Of a DNA stretch of 64,000 bases, positions 28,188 to 38,208 are shown one piece after another. A program made the position numbers and the translations under genes. The notes beneath the pieces are model-generated. The model did no database searches. It saw only the letters and a list, made by a program, of their open reading frames with translations, and had not been told where the DNA came from. The first letter of the stretch is position 1, and the number at the start of each line of letters is the position of its first letter. The DNA is from Lachnospiraceae bacterium (GTDB lineage: Bacteria > Bacillota > Clostridia > Lachnospirales > Lachnospiraceae): the NCBI GenBank assembly GCA_910574185.1, contig CAJSZQ010000018.1, forward strand, positions 1 to 64,000. The letters run 5' to 3'.

Positions 28188-29578
28188 TTTACTCCTTCTC
28201 TGGTATCCAGAAGCACAATTCCCTTTGCCGCCAACTCGTCGCGAATCTCGTCTGCTCTTGCAAAATTCTTCTCTTTTCTCGCAGCCTGACGTTCTGCAAT
28301 CAGAGCTTCAATCTCCGTATCCAGAATCTCTTCTTTTTTCTCCACAATCAGCCCCAACACATCCGTCAGCCTTACAAGCAGTTCATAAAGGCTCTTCGCA
28401 TATTCTTTGGAGCCTTGCGCATCTGCCGTTGTATTGGCGAATTTCACCAAATCAAACACTGCCGCAATCGCATCCGCAGTATTGAAATCATCCTCCATAG
28501 CCGATTCAAAATCTTTCACAAACTGAGCCGTCTGATTCAGATTCTCCTTCTCCTCCGCCGTCATACTCTCTATTTTTGCATTTTCAGAAATATACTTCAG
28601 ATTATCCGCTGCATTCACGATGCGCTCCAGCCCGCTCTTTGAGGCTTCCATCAATTCCCCGCTGAAATTCAGCGGGCTTCTGTAGTGTGCGCTCAGCATA
28701 AAGAAACGAAGAATCTGTAAATCATACTGCTCGCTGATTTCACGCACTGTTCGGAAATTTCCAAGAGACTTGCTCATCTTGTGATTATCAATATTCAAAA
28801 ATGCGTTATGCATCCAATATTTTGAAAAATCTTTTCCATTTGCCGCCTCACTCTGTGCAATCTCATTTTCATGGTGCGGAAATACAAGGTCTTCTCCGCC
28901 TGCATGGATATCAATCTGCTCCCCTAAATATTTCTTTGACATTACCGAGCATTCAATATGCCACCCCGGACGTCCTTCGCCCCATGGAGATTCCCACGCC
29001 GGCTCTCCTTCCTTTTTCGGCTTCCACAATACAAAATCCAATGGATCTTCCTTCTCATCCTCTCCGCTGACTAACAGAGAGCGATTCCCTGAGCGCAAAT
29101 CATCCAGATTCTTGTGCGAAAGCTTTCCATAATCCTGAAACTGTCTGGTGCGGAAATATACCGTTCCATTCTTCTCGTAAGCATATCCTTTCTCAATCAG
29201 CATGCCAATCATAACAAGCATCCCGTCAATCTCCTGCGTAGCCAGAGGATGGGTGGTGGCCGGCTTAATATTCATCCCCTCCATATCCTTCTTGCACTCC
29301 TCTATATATCTTGCAGAAATCTCATCGGCCGACACGCCTTCTTCATTGGCTTTTTTGATAATCTTATCGTCTACATCGGTGAAATTCGATACATAATTGA
29401 CATCGTAACCCTTATATTCAAAATATCGGCGAACCGTATCAAATACAATCATCGGTCTTGCATTTCCGATGTGAATAAAATTATACACCGTAGGCCCACA
29501 GACATACATCTTAACTTTTCCTTCCTCCACCGGTACAAATTCTTCTTTTTTCTTAGACATTGTGTTATACAGTTTCAT
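28172..29578 (-). CDS. cysS: Cysteinyl-tRNA synthetase
   Basis: A 468-residue class I synthetase. HIGN is at 36-39 and KMSKS at 267-271; zinc ligands are C28, C210, H235 and E239. AAGGAGAG lies before the ATG. It is the second gene behind the cysteine T-box, so its transcription should rise when tRNA-Cys is uncharged. Confidence 0.97.
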   Translation of the reverse strand: MKLYNTMSKKKEEFVPVEEGKVKMYVCGPTVYNFIHIGNARPMIVFDTVRRYFEYKGYDVNYVSNFTDVDDKIIKKANEEGVSADEISARYIEECKKDMEGMNIKPATTHPLATQEIDGMLVMIGMLIEKGYAYEKNGTVYFRTRQFQDYGKLSHKNLDDLRSGNRSLLVSGEDEKEDPLDFVLWKPKKEGEPAWESPWGEGRPGWHIECSVMSKKYLGEQIDIHAGGEDLVFPHHENEIAQSEAANGKDFSKYWMHNAFLNIDNHKMSKSLGNFRTVREISEQYDLQILRFFMLSAHYRSPLNFSGELMEASKSGLERIVNAADNLKYISENAKIESMTAEEKENLNQTAQFVKDFESAMEDDFNTADAIAAVFDLVKFANTTADAQGSKEYAKSLYELLVRLTDVLGLIVEKKEEILDTEIEALIAERQAARKEKNFARADEIRDELAAKGIVLLDTREGVKWKKA

Positions 29579-29596
29579 CTTATCTCTCCTTTTTAT

Positions 29597-30262
29597 TTAC
29601 TGATTATCCAATTCTTTCAGTTTACTCTCCAACTGACTGATTCTCTCCTTCATCTGGACATAATCCTTCTGTAACTGTGAAATATCACTGGTAACCGGGT
29701 CAGGAAGATTCACCTGATCCATATCATAACGCGGAATCTTAAGATTTCCCATCTTTACTACACGCCCTGGGACGCCTACCACCGTACAATTTGGCGGCAC
29801 TTCATTAAGCACTACTGAGCCCGCGCCAATCTTAGAATTTTCCCCAATCGTAAAGGAACCCAGCACCTTTGCACCCGCACTTACCATTACGTTATCCTTT
29901 AATGTAGGATGGCGTTTCCCCTGCTCTTTACCTGTTCCTCCCAGCGTCACACCCTGATATAAAGTCACATTATCGCCAAGCTCCGCTGTCTCTCCAATAA
30001 TCACACCGCTGCCATGGTCGATAAACAAACCTTTTCCTATGGTCGCCCCAGGATGAATCTCAATTCCTGTCTTTCTGGCCGCCCGCTGGGAAATCCATCT
30101 GGCCATAAAATAATGCTTTTTCAAAAATAACCGGTGAGCCAGCCGATAATTTAAAATCACTTTGAAGCTGGGATATAAAAATACTTCCATATTCGATTTA
30201 ATCGCTGGGTCCCGCTCTCTGATTACACGAATTTCTTCCTTAATATAGGACATAAATCCCAT
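29597..30262 (-). CDS. cysE: Serine O-acetyltransferase
   Basis: A 221-residue hexapeptide-repeat enzyme that makes O-acetylserine for cysteine synthesis. The N-terminal helical domain (1-60) is followed by the left-handed helix repeats, including [17 protein letters not shown] and GVTLGGTG. The C-terminus carries a short coiled-coil-like extension ([20 protein letters not shown]). GGGAG precedes the ATG. It is the first gene after the T-box, matching a cysteine specifier. Confidence 0.94.
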   Translation of the reverse strand: MGFMSYIKEEIRVIRERDPAIKSNMEVFLYPSFKVILNYRLAHRLFLKKHYFMARWISQRAARKTGIEIHPGATIGKGLFIDHGSGVIIGETAELGDNVTLYQGVTLGGTGKEQGKRHPTLKDNVMVSAGAKVLGSFTIGENSKIGAGSVVLNEVPPNCTVVGVPGRVVKMGNLKIPRYDMDQVNLPDPVTSDISQLQKDYVQMKERISQLESKLKELDNQ

Positions 30263-30303
30263 AAGTCTCTCTCCCGTCTGATAATTTTTAAAACACCTGA
30301 TAA

Positions 30304-30592
30304 GAAAAAAACTTCGTCTCTATCAATCAAGAGACGAAGCTTTTCTCCGCGGTTCCACTCTCATAGAGGAGTTTCTTCGACATAACATCATACAAAATTC
30401 CTCCACTCCATGCGCGTAACGTGCGCCCTTCCGTACCCAGATAATCGCTGTAAATGCTTAAGCTTTCACCAGGTCAACTCCCGAATGCACTTCAGAAATA
30501 CTTTCCCGAAAACTGCTTCCAGCCTAATGGCAGTTTCTCTCTGACGGTTCCGTCCTCTCTTACTCTCCTCGTTCCAAGTCTTTTTCATATAG
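30304..30592 (-). promoter_or_regulatory. Cysteine-specific T-box leader
   Basis: On the minus strand the T-box core GAGTGGAACCGCGG occupies plus 30347-30360. It is followed by terminator arms CTTCGTCTC and GAGACGAAG (plus 30312-30339) and a run of seven T's. Near the 5' side, GAAGTGCATTC presents the specifier TGC (plus 30487-30489), a Cys codon. The leader fills the 359 bases between the histidine-kinase gene and cysE and should control cysE-cysS and possibly downstream genes. Confidence 0.93.
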
Positions 30593-30596
30593 GATT

Positions 30597-30625
30597 ATCT
30601 TATGCGAATTTTAAGAATTTGTCAA
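30597..30625 (-). promoter_or_regulatory. Promoter of the cysE operon
   Basis: On the minus strand TTGACA (plus 30620-30625), a 17-base spacer and TAAGAT (plus 30597-30602). The -35 box overlaps the stop codon of the upstream histidine-kinase gene. Confidence 0.8.
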
Positions 30626-32163
30626 CTGTTTGCAATCGAAAGTAATTCCTGAATGCGGAACCGTACTTCCACTTTGAACAAGTCCCCTTCAACTTTAATC
30701 TGAAAACTTCCTTTCTGAAGTTCTGTAAAACTCTTCGCAATGGCAAGCCCCAGTCCAGAACCTTCCGTATTTCTGGAAGCATCGCCCCTGACAAACCGCT
30801 CGGTTAAGTCGGACGCTTCCACCGTAATCTCTTCCGCCGACACATTCATAACCTGAATCACAGCTGTCTGCCCTTCCGCTTCCGTAAAAATCCTGACGTA
30901 CACTCTGGTTCCTGCAAGCGCATACTTCGACACATTAATCAGCAGATTTTCAAATATCCGATATGTTTTCTGACTGTCCAGAGCACAGATTAATTTCTCT
31001 TCCGGATACGTACAGCGGAAATCCAGTCCGACTTCTTTAAATTTTTCTTCCAGCTCCAGCTTGACCTGCTTAAACAGATTTACCACATCTACATCCACAA
31101 TCTGGAGGGTTACATTCTGGCTGCTTGCCTTGCTAATCTCAAATAAATCCTCAATCAACACCTTCAAGCGAAGAGACTTCTTATCCAAAATATCCACATA
31201 TTCCTTTCTCTTCTCCTCGTCCTTTTCCTCTTTGAGCAGATTCACATAGGTTATGATTGCCGTCAGGGGCGTTTTCAAATCATGGGAAACATTGGTCACA
31301 AGCTCCGTCCGCATCCGCTGACTCTGCACTTCCCTTTCTACAGCCTTCTGATATCCATCCTGAATTTTTAACATCTCTGTCTGAAACGGATTGAATATTC
31401 CCAAGTCCTCTGTAATCTCGATATCCAGTTCCCCTTCCGCCATCCGGTTCGTTATTCGCAAAAGCTCAGCGTACTTTCCCCTTATATCATCAAAATACTT
31501 CCTCAAAACGCAGAACAGTATCACAGAATATACCACCAATGCAAATATCCCAAAAAACCACAGAGTACATACCACCGCCAGAATAAGAAAATTCACAGCT
31601 ACGATTTTCAGGATGACCTTATTGTTTCTCTCGCTGAAATCAATTTCCTCAAAGGAGTGATACAGCTTTCCAATCCCGGTTTTTGCCTGCTTTATTCCCG
31701 TTACGCAGACCTTCTTAATACCTCTTCCATATTTAAAAAGCAGCGATTGTTCCTTCATATATGCCCGCAGTCCCATAACAGATATCTGCCGCAGACATCC
31801 CGATACCCAGTAGCTGGCCGCAAGACCCACAAAGATAATACAGACGGTAATTCCCGTTGCAGACTGCGAATGCAGCTCCCAGGGTATATTTCCATACTGA
31901 CTATAGACTACGACTACCATCCCTGTCAGCGCCGCCGCCTCAAAGGGCGCTTTAAAAATCTCTTCATTCCCCGTCTGAAAAGATTTAAACAGAGGAAATA
32001 CCCACGCGCCCATTGCCGCCGCAACTAAAGCTACCAGAATCATTTCCCCCGCAACGCTCGTCGATTCATACCAGCCGTTCGCCAGAACTATCGTTATAGC
32101 CGCCAGATATGCCAGCAGCAATCCTATAAACAATTCATGCCTGTTTTTCAATTTTGTATCCAA
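30622..32163 (-). CDS. Sensor histidine kinase
   Basis: A 513-residue membrane kinase. It has several N-terminal membrane segments (about 10-30, 40-60, 75-90, 105-125 and 185-220), then a HAMP-like linker, the dimerisation helix with H294 (VSHDLKTPLT), and an ATPase domain ending GSGLGLAIAKSF. It overlaps the response regulator gene by 29 bases. The start is uncertain: TTG 32163 has GGGGAG directly against it, and TTG at codon 5 is better spaced. The signal is unknown; the many membrane segments suggest a membrane or small-molecule cue. Confidence 0.9.
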   Translation of the reverse strand: MDTKLKNRHELFIGLLLAYLAAITIVLANGWYESTSVAGEMILVALVAAAMGAWVFPLFKSFQTGNEEIFKAPFEAAALTGMVVVVYSQYGNIPWELHSQSATGITVCIIFVGLAASYWVSGCLRQISVMGLRAYMKEQSLLFKYGRGIKKVCVTGIKQAKTGIGKLYHSFEEIDFSERNNKVILKIVAVNFLILAVVCTLWFFGIFALVVYSVILFCVLRKYFDDIRGKYAELLRITNRMAEGELDIEITEDLGIFNPFQTEMLKIQDGYQKAVEREVQSQRMRTELVTNVSHDLKTPLTAIITYVNLLKEEKDEEKRKEYVDILDKKSLRLKVLIEDLFEISKASSQNVTLQIVDVDVVNLFKQVKLELEEKFKEVGLDFRCTYPEEKLICALDSQKTYRIFENLLINVSKYALAGTRVYVRIFTEAEGQTAVIQVMNVSAEEITVEASDLTERFVRGDASRNTEGSGLGLAIAKSFTELQKGSFQIKVEGDLFKVEVRFRIQELLSIANS

Positions 32164-32851
32164 CTCCCCACACCACCTTCAAATATTTTGGTTCCTTCGG
32201 ATTAATCTCAATTTTCTCTCGTATATTGCGGACATGTACCATAATCGTATCCGTATTAATGGCCCGCTCGTTCCACACCCGCTCATAAATCTCTTCTGCC
32301 GAGAATACTCTTCCGGGATTTTTTATCAGAAGCAAAAGAATCTTGTATTCCATAGGCGTTAGCTTCACCGGCTCGCCGTCCACAAACACTTCCACTGTCT
32401 CCTCGTTGAGCTCCAGCCCCCCTACCACGTGAATATGCGCTTCCTCTTTTTCCTGCTTTCCCAAACGCTCCATGAACCTGCCGTATCTGCGGAGCTGAGA
32501 ATTTACTCTTGCCAACAATTCCATCGGGGTAAACGGCTTTGTCACATAGTCATCCGCCCCCATATTCAATCCCAGTATCTTATCGACCTCCTCTGATTTT
32601 GCTGACAGAAAAATAATCGGAAAATCATACTTCTCTCTGAGCCTTGCCGTCATGGTAATCCCATCCATACGGGGCATCATCACATCTACGATTGCCAGAT
32701 GAATTTCTTCTCTCTCAATCACTTCTAAGCCCTCGATTCCGTCGGCCGCCTGAAACACCTGATAACCCTGACTCTGCAGGTAGATTTCCACACCTTTCCT
32801 GATTTCTTTATCATCCTCTACAATTAATACATGATTATATTTCTTATCCAT
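32135..32851 (-). CDS. OmpR-family response regulator
   Basis: 238 residues. The receiver domain has phospho-acceptor D56 (VDVMMPRMDG) and K108-type lysine in DDYVTKPF; the winged-helix domain (about 140-238) includes LTPMEYKILLLL. AAGGAGG precedes the ATG. It is the upstream partner of the overlapping kinase gene. The target genes are not evident. Confidence 0.94.
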   Translation of the reverse strand: MDKKYNHVLIVEDDKEIRKGVEIYLQSQGYQVFQAADGIEGLEVIEREEIHLAIVDVMMPRMDGITMTARLREKYDFPIIFLSAKSEEVDKILGLNMGADDYVTKPFTPMELLARVNSQLRRYGRFMERLGKQEKEEAHIHVVGGLELNEETVEVFVDGEPVKLTPMEYKILLLLIKNPGRVFSAEEIYERVWNERAINTDTIMVHVRNIREKIEINPKEPKYLKVVWGVGYKIEKQA

Positions 32852-33252
32852 GTTAAATAATCCTCCTTCATTTACCGGCCCATACTCCCTGCCTTAAGAC
32901 CAGCCGTTCCGACAGATTTTCCTACATAGAGAACGATACTCCGCCTCCGCCCTTTTTGCAATAGCGTACAATAAATATCCCTCCCATCTTTTCTTTCTGT
33001 CAACAGAATACCCCGGAAATCTTAACGGAAACGGCTTGAAAATCAAAAGAATTTCTAAAGTTTTTACGATGCCCAGACATAAGAACAAGACGACATACAG
33101 TCTGCACAAACAGGGCTATAATCCGGCATATCATCACAGCATTGCGTATATTCTGGCAAATTCTGCAATGCTGTACGAATATGCTAACTCCATAAAAAAT
33201 GTCCCCGAATTGTTTGTACGGCCTGTACGCCGTCTTATTTATGAATGTTCTT
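32852..33252. other. Intergenic region with no supported gene
   Basis: About 400 bases between the response regulator gene and the GNAT gene. Short open frames exist on both strands, one (TTG start, minus) with a hydrophobic N-terminus, but none has a ribosome site. The regulator's promoter must lie here; I cannot identify it with confidence. Confidence 0.4.
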
Positions 33253-34275
33253 TTATACTACTTCGTTCAAATATACCTGCGACAGAGGAATAATCTTGCG
33301 CATCTCTTCTTTCATCCGCTCCGTCATCTGTACATCTTCCTCCATACAGATTTCCTCTACGGTCTTTACGCCAAATAAAAATTCCGTCAATGCAGATATC
33401 GTCACCGTTCCTTCGCTGTTCTCCGGCTTGCCATCCATCAGCATCACACCGGAAAATTCTGTCCCGGTGACGACTACGCAGCGATTATTTTCCTCAATGA
33501 TTGAATCGATAATCTGAAAGCAAACCGCCGCAAGGCTCTTTAGCTGGACAGACATAAGGATTCGCCTCACGTCAATGATACGCACCATAATCTTTGGCAC
33601 AGCCTCTTCTGGCTGTTCATCTGGAATATAGGGCCTGCAGTCTATGATATCCTCTCCGTCACGATATATCATTAACCTGGCTCCATCGCTCGCATATTCT
33701 TTCTTAAGACGCCGGTAATATGCCTCGCTCCGGCAGGCATAAACCTGATAATCCGAAGAAAGCTTCTGATTGGCCGCATCGGCCAGTTCTTTCATATCCG
33801 CTTCTCCCGCCGGCGATATACGGCAGACTCTTCCGTCCTCAAATGCCAGTGTTCCCGGTTCTCTCTGGGGGCAGAGTTTTCTCTCCTGCTCATATACTGT
33901 CCGGAAATCATAAGGCGTATAAATCGCTTCTGATGCCGGCATCAGAAAAGTAAAGCTTCTGCCCGACACATACATATCACGAAGCGCTTTGCGAAGAAGC
34001 TTCCCCATATAGCCACGTTTCCGATAAGGCTCTCTGGTAGCCACCGCAACGATGTAATCCACATCCTTTTTGCCGCCGTTCACCATCAGCTCATAGGGAT
34101 TCAGATGGAGCATTGCCTGAAGTCCCCCATCCTCTTCTATAACATAAATCTGATTATCCTTCGTCTTTTCTGTATAATAATAATCGACAAATCCCTGACT
34201 GTCTTCCCTAAAGACCTCTTCATAAAGGGGTCTGGTCTTACCATTCTCTGTTACTTCCAGCTTCCGAATCTCCAT
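33253..34275 (-). CDS. Eis-like GNAT N-acetyltransferase
   Basis: A 340-residue multi-domain acetyltransferase. The N-terminal GNAT domain has the acetyl-CoA loop region VAVATREPYRKRGYMGKLLRKA (about 79-100, given in parts: VATREPYRKRGYMG). A second GNAT-like fold and an SCP2-like C-terminal domain (about 225-340) complete the Eis-type architecture. AGGAG precedes the ATG. Eis enzymes acetylate amines such as aminoglycosides or proteins; the substrate here is unknown. Confidence 0.8.
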   Translation of the reverse strand: MEIRKLEVTENGKTRPLYEEVFREDSQGFVDYYYTEKTKDNQIYVIEEDGGLQAMLHLNPYELMVNGGKKDVDYIVAVATREPYRKRGYMGKLLRKALRDMYVSGRSFTFLMPASEAIYTPYDFRTVYEQERKLCPQREPGTLAFEDGRVCRISPAGEADMKELADAANQKLSSDYQVYACRSEAYYRRLKKEYASDGARLMIYRDGEDIIDCRPYIPDEQPEEAVPKIMVRIIDVRRILMSVQLKSLAAVCFQIIDSIIEENNRCVVVTGTEFSGVMLMDGKPENSEGTVTISALTEFLFGVKTVEEICMEEDVQMTERMKEEMRKIIPLSQVYLNEVV

Positions 34276-34362
34276 GTTCCTGCTCCTACTCCGGTTGTTA
34301 TTCTATATCTTTCATCCGTTAGCGTACGTTTGAAAAACACTTACCGTCAAATGTACGAATAT

Positions 34363-34382
34363 CCTCCCGATAAAGCGGGAGG
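34363..34382. repeat. GC-rich hairpin after ispF
   Basis: CCTCCCG at 34363-34369 pairs with CGGGAGG at 34376-34382. A second hairpin (CGTACGTTTGA with TCAAATGTACG, 34323-34358) lies next to it. Neither has a clear T-run; together they may end ispF transcripts. Confidence 0.4.
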
Positions 34383-34400
34383 TTAGGGCCAAATGAATGG

Positions 34401-34961
34401 CTACATATTCTGTTCCTGGATACGGGGACAACCTTCGCAGACAGCGCAGGCGCCCGTACCGGAATCTGCCACTGTATAGCTGCAATTTGCCGCCATTTCC
34501 AGACAAACAATCGCCTGAGCCGAGATTCCTTCCCCGGTTCCGGTAAATCCAAGGCCTTCTTCTGTTGTTGCCTTCACATTCACCTGACCGACTTCAATAT
34601 GGAGCGCATCGGCGATATTCTCCCGCATCTGTTGAATAAAGGGCGCCATCTTCGGACGCTGCGCGATAATCGTAGCGTCAATATTGCCAATCACATACAG
34701 ACCATCCTCTAAAAGCTCTCTTACATGCATTAGAAGCTTCACGCTGGAAATCCCCTTATACGCGGCATCCGTATCTGGAAAATGCTTCCCGATATCTCCC
34801 AGCGCCGCCGCCCCCAGAAGCGCGTCCATAATCGCATGAATCAGCACATCGGCATCAGAATGTCCCAAAAGCCCCTTCTCATAAGGAATCTTCACTCCTC
34901 CGAGGATTAACTCTCTATTTTCTGCCAGTTTGTGCACATCATATCCCATGCCTACTCTCAT
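34401..34961 (-). CDS. ispF: 2-C-methyl-D-erythritol 2,4-cyclodiphosphate synthase with Cys-rich tail
   Basis: A 186-residue IspF of the MEP isoprenoid pathway. Metal ligands D8 and H10 (GYDVHKL) and H42 type histidine in [15 protein letters not shown] are present; [15 protein letters not shown] is the C-terminal signature. The usual length is about 158; the extra residues include [15 protein letters not shown], a Cys-x2-Cys-x2-Cys pattern that could bind metal (inference). I start at ATG 34961, with GGAGG eight bases upstream, rather than 34985. Confidence 0.93.
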   Translation of the reverse strand: MRVGMGYDVHKLAENRELILGGVKIPYEKGLLGHSDADVLIHAIMDALLGAAALGDIGKHFPDTDAAYKGISSVKLLMHVRELLEDGLYVIGNIDATIIAQRPKMAPFIQQMRENIADALHIEVGQVNVKATTEEGLGFTGTGEGISAQAIVCLEMAANCSYTVADSGTGACAVCEGCPRIQEQNM

Positions 34962-35019
34962 ACTGCCGTCCTCCCATTCTATCATTACACCCCGCAGAGT
35001 ATCTGGCTTGCCTGGTATA

Positions 35020-35976
35020 CTAATGTATCATTTCTTCAATCTGAGATGGCTCTGGCATTGAGCGAATTGCGCCCTTCTTCAAAGTAATCAACGCCGCGCC
35101 TGCATTGGCATATGTCAGAATCTCTTCCAGAGTTTCTTCCGTCAGCCCCTCCAGCCCATAGTTCAAAAGACCGTTAATTGCACACCCGCAGAAGGTATCT
35201 CCTGCTCCGGTGGTCTCGATAGCCTTCACTGCAAAGCCTGCTTTCTGAACCCGGATATCCTTATAGTAAGCCCGGCTTCCTTCTTTCCCCATGGTAAGAA
35301 AAATAACCGGAATATGATACTTCTCCTGAAGATACCGAATCCCCTCGTCATAATCCTCTTTTCCAGAAACGAACTGAATCTCATTGTCGGAAATTTTCAG
35401 CATATCACAATACTGAAAACCATACTCCATGGCTTCTTTCGCATCATCTAAAGATTTCCATAAGGGTTCTCTTAAATTCGGGTCAAAGGTAATCAGACAT
35501 CCCGCCTCTTTCGCGGCGGCAAGCGCCTTCTTTGTCGCTGTCCTCACCGGCTCATCCGTCATAGACAACGTTCCAAAATGGAATACCTTCGACTGGCGAA
35601 TCAATTCATAATCTACTTCCTTCTCAGAAAGCATCATATCTGCGCCCGGATTCCGGTAAAAAGAAAACTCCCGGTCTCCATCAGGAAAAGTATGTACAAA
35701 AGCGAGGGTAGTGCGGACATTCTCATCCATCATCAGTCCCTTTGTCTCAATCCCTGATTCCTGAATTGTCTCTTTCAGAAGCCGGCCAAACTGGTCCCGC
35801 CCTACCTTTCCAATAAACGCCGTCTTTCTTCCAAGCTTATTTAACATGGCAAGCACATTACAGGGCGCTCCTCCTGGACATGCCTCAAACATATTATTAC
35901 CCTGTTCACTCTGTCCATTCATTGTGAAATCAATCAACAGTTCCCCCATCGCAGTAACATCGTATAATTTTTCCAT
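35020..35976 (-). CDS. PfkB-family sugar kinase (fructokinase-like)
   Basis: A 318-residue ribokinase/PfkB-fold kinase. The substrate region [15 protein letters not shown] is near 35-49; the catalytic base D260 lies in [10 protein letters not shown]. It looks most like fructokinases (ScrK) but the sugar cannot be set from sequence. AGGAG lies eight bases before ATG 35976; GTG 35985 is an unlikely alternative. It is not linked to a transporter here. Confidence 0.88.
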   Translation of the reverse strand: MEKLYDVTAMGELLIDFTMNGQSEQGNNMFEACPGGAPCNVLAMLNKLGRKTAFIGKVGRDQFGRLLKETIQESGIETKGLMMDENVRTTLAFVHTFPDGDREFSFYRNPGADMMLSEKEVDYELIRQSKVFHFGTLSMTDEPVRTATKKALAAAKEAGCLITFDPNLREPLWKSLDDAKEAMEYGFQYCDMLKISDNEIQFVSGKEDYDEGIRYLQEKYHIPVIFLTMGKEGSRAYYKDIRVQKAGFAVKAIETTGAGDTFCGCAINGLLNYGLEGLTEETLEEILTYANAGAALITLKKGAIRSMPEPSQIEEMIH

Positions 35977-36079
35977 TTGTATCACTCCTGTCCCACAAAT
36001 TTTTCATCTGTTTTTCATTTTACCATCTCATATCTGAATTATCAAGCTTCAGCCTTTCTTTCCCATAATCCCTTTATTT

Positions 36080-36225
36080 CACAGGTTGCCGTTCAAACAG
36101 GACGCAGATTGAATCAGGAGCATATTCCTAAGCAAAAGGAGTGACATACACGAACTTTCACAGCAGCTTTTATTTGAAATATTTAGCTTTAGCCAGGGAA
36201 AATCAAATATTTTCAATATTACTGG
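36080..36225. repeat. Repeat family 1, decayed copy F
   Basis: The arm segment CAGATTGAATCAGGAGCATA and following CTAAGCA match the family. The continuing GGAGTGACATAC...CTTTCACAGC is a diverged version of the core GGAGTAACATTC...CTATCAGC. It borders the stop of the dehydrogenase gene at 36228. Confidence 0.6.
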
Positions 36226-36227
36226 TA

Positions 36228-37142
36228 TCACTGTTGGGATAGTGATTTCGACATAATATCCACGCACAATCTGTCCATTTTTTCCATCGTTTCTCTGGAC
36301 GAAGCAGCTATATGCGGAGTCGTTACGATATTCCCAAGTCCAATCAGAGGGCTGTCTGATGCAGGTTCTCTTTCTAATACATCCAGGCCCGCCCCTGCAA
36401 TGATTCCATTTTCCAACGCATTCTTTAATGCATTCTCATCTACAACGGCCCCTCTTGCCGTATTTATGATAATTGCCGACTTTTTCATCTTCTCAAAAGC
36501 GATTTTATCAAACATATGGTATGTGGCTTCTGTCAATGGAACATGAATACTGATGAAGTCTGCTCTCATAAGCAGCTCGTCCAGAGAAACATAGATACCT
36601 CCTAAATTTTCAAATTCAGCGTTCGGAAACATATCGTACCCCAGAATTGTCATGTGAAACCCTGCCAGATAAGCTGTAAGGGTTCTGCCAATAACTCCCG
36701 TACCCACAATACCAATTGTCTTTCCTTTTAACGAGGTCCCGGTAAGCCGCGGCCACCTCCCGCCCCGTACCATACGGTCTCCCTCCGCCACCCTGCGGGC
36801 TGCGCACAGCAGCAGGGAAAGCGCCATCTCCGCCACTGCCTCGCGATTGACTCCCGGCATATTTTTTACCTGTATTCCTCTCCTGTCGGCGCAATCCCTG
36901 TTAATATTTTCCAATCCCACGCCATATTTCATAATTACTTTGAGGTTTTCTGCTCCCGCAAATTCTTCCTCCCCAAAGGAATCCATTCCCACAACAATCC
37001 CCTCATAATTTCTCAGAGAATCTCTGACTTTGTCAAGCTCATATAAATCAGCTTCTATTCCCTGTCTGGCAAACAGCTCTTTCACTTTTTCTCTTCCAAT
37101 CCCTGAGCCGCAGGATTTAGACGTAACCAAAACCTTTTTCAT
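36228..37142 (-). CDS. D-2-hydroxyacid dehydrogenase (phosphoglycerate dehydrogenase-like)
   Basis: 304 residues of the SerA-type fold. NAD binding GKTIGIVGTGVIGRTL is near 144-159; the catalytic Arg in INTARGAVVDE, Glu in LDVLEREP and His in PHIAASS are present. GGAGGAG precedes the ATG. It follows the PTS EIIA gene by 33 bases, so both are likely one unit, and the true substrate is more likely a sugar-derived acid than 3-phosphoglycerate (inference). Confidence 0.87.
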   Translation of the reverse strand: MKKVLVTSKSCGSGIGREKVKELFARQGIEADLYELDKVRDSLRNYEGIVVGMDSFGEEEFAGAENLKVIMKYGVGLENINRDCADRRGIQVKNMPGVNREAVAEMALSLLLCAARRVAEGDRMVRGGRWPRLTGTSLKGKTIGIVGTGVIGRTLTAYLAGFHMTILGYDMFPNAEFENLGGIYVSLDELLMRADFISIHVPLTEATYHMFDKIAFEKMKKSAIIINTARGAVVDENALKNALENGIIAGAGLDVLEREPASDSPLIGLGNIVTTPHIAASSRETMEKMDRLCVDIMSKSLSQQ

Positions 37143-37175
37143 ATTCTTTTCTCCTCCCAGAGCGCCATACGTTAA

Positions 37176-37619
37176 CTACCAGATTCCGTTTATCGTAAGC
37201 AATATATTTTTCACACTATCCGCATTTAGAATATTTTCCAGCAGACATTTATTTTCCAGAATCTTTAATAAATCTCCAATCGCCTTTTCGTGAGATTCTT
37301 TATCCACCGTACCAAGACAAACCACCAGCCTGACCGGGTCAAATTTCGCATAACCAAAGGGTACCGCATGTTTTAAAACCACCAGGCTCATACACACTTC
37401 CGACACGTTTACTCCGGAAGACGCATGTGCAAGCGCAACCTGCGGCGTTACCACTACATCCGAGGGATACTGCTTCGTATGAGCAATCATATCATTAATA
37501 TATTCCCTGTGCACAGAGCCGCTCCGTACCAGAAGTTCTCCCCCTTTTGCAATTGCTTCCCCGAAATCTGCCGCCTCCACATTCACCGCAATCCGGCTGC
37601 TATCAATTAATGCCGCCAT
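37176..37619 (-). CDS. PTS EIIA component, mannitol/ascorbate (Fru) type, orphan
   Basis: A 147-residue phosphocarrier of the PF00359 type, with active H65 in VALAHASSGV. It would pass phosphate from HPr to an EIIB. No EIIB or EIIC lies in the window; the upstream 281 bases (37620-37900) are AT-rich with CAATTT-type repeats and no gene. It may be a remnant of a larger operon or a regulatory EIIA. The ribosome site is weak. Confidence 0.85.
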   Translation of the reverse strand: MAALIDSSRIAVNVEAADFGEAIAKGGELLVRSGSVHREYINDMIAHTKQYPSDVVVTPQVALAHASSGVNVSEVCMSLVVLKHAVPFGYAKFDPVRLVVCLGTVDKESHEKAIGDLLKILENKCLLENILNADSVKNILLTINGIW

Positions 37620-37867
37620 AGAATATTGGCTTCTCTTATGGGTTATCCCGTATCTTTCCTTTGGAAAAAGAAAATATTCAATTTTTAAGTATTCAATTTG
37701 TTCAATTTTAATTGTGGCAATTTGGTAAGATTGTTAATTATTTATCTTATATTGATTATTAAATTCAAGTATTACTTTCATTATCTGGAAAAATATTCGA
37801 TTATATTTCGATGACGCCTGCGAGCTTAACAGAAAATAAAGAATCATATTTATTTTTCAAATGCAAA

Positions 37868-37896
37868 ACAAAAAAGCCCTTTTTCAAGGACTTTTT
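37868..37896 (-). terminator. Terminator after tRNA-Met
   Basis: On the minus strand AAAAAGTCCTT pairs with AAGGGCTTTTT across GAAA, followed by TTTGTTTT. Confidence 0.75.
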
Positions 37897-37900
37897 CAAG

Positions 37901-37974
37901 TAGCGGGAACTGGATTTGAACCAGCGACACCACGGGTATGAACCGTGTGCTCTAGCCAACTGAGCTATCCCGCC
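37901..37974 (-). tRNA. tRNA-Met (CAT)
   Basis: On the minus strand GGCGGGA pairs with TCCCGCT. The anticodon loop is TTCATAC (anticodon CAT) on CACGG/CCGTG; the T-loop is GGTTCAAATCC. It fits elongator Met; a tRNA-Ile(CAT) reading is less likely. Confidence 0.92.
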
Positions 37975-38041
37975 ATATTTTATTATCTTCCGTCTCTACT
38001 GGAAGATTCTCTTATATCTGCAACAGCTTACTGTTACAAAA

Positions 38042-38114
38042 TGGGACCTACAGGGCTCGAACCTGTGACCCTCTGCTTGTAAGGCAGATGCTCTCCCAGC
38101 TGAGCTAAGATCCC
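38042..38114 (-). tRNA. tRNA-Val (TAC)
   Basis: On the minus strand GGGATCT pairs with AGGTCCC. The anticodon loop is TTACAAG (anticodon TAC) on a CTGCC/CAGAG-side stem; the T-loop is GGTTCGAGCCC. It lies 67 bases upstream of tRNA-Met and is probably co-transcribed. Confidence 0.93.
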
Positions 38115-38208
38115 ACATTCAACGGGCCGCTTCCGCAACCCGCTTTGCTATTATACTATCGAATCCATAGAAATGTCAATAGGTTTTTCACAATTTTCTA
38201 CAAAATCT

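Noticed and set aside
32894..33293. Two overlapping small genes, one per strand
   Set aside because: Mutually overlapping, no ribosome sites; the minus one needs a TTG start and the plus one overlaps the GNAT gene.
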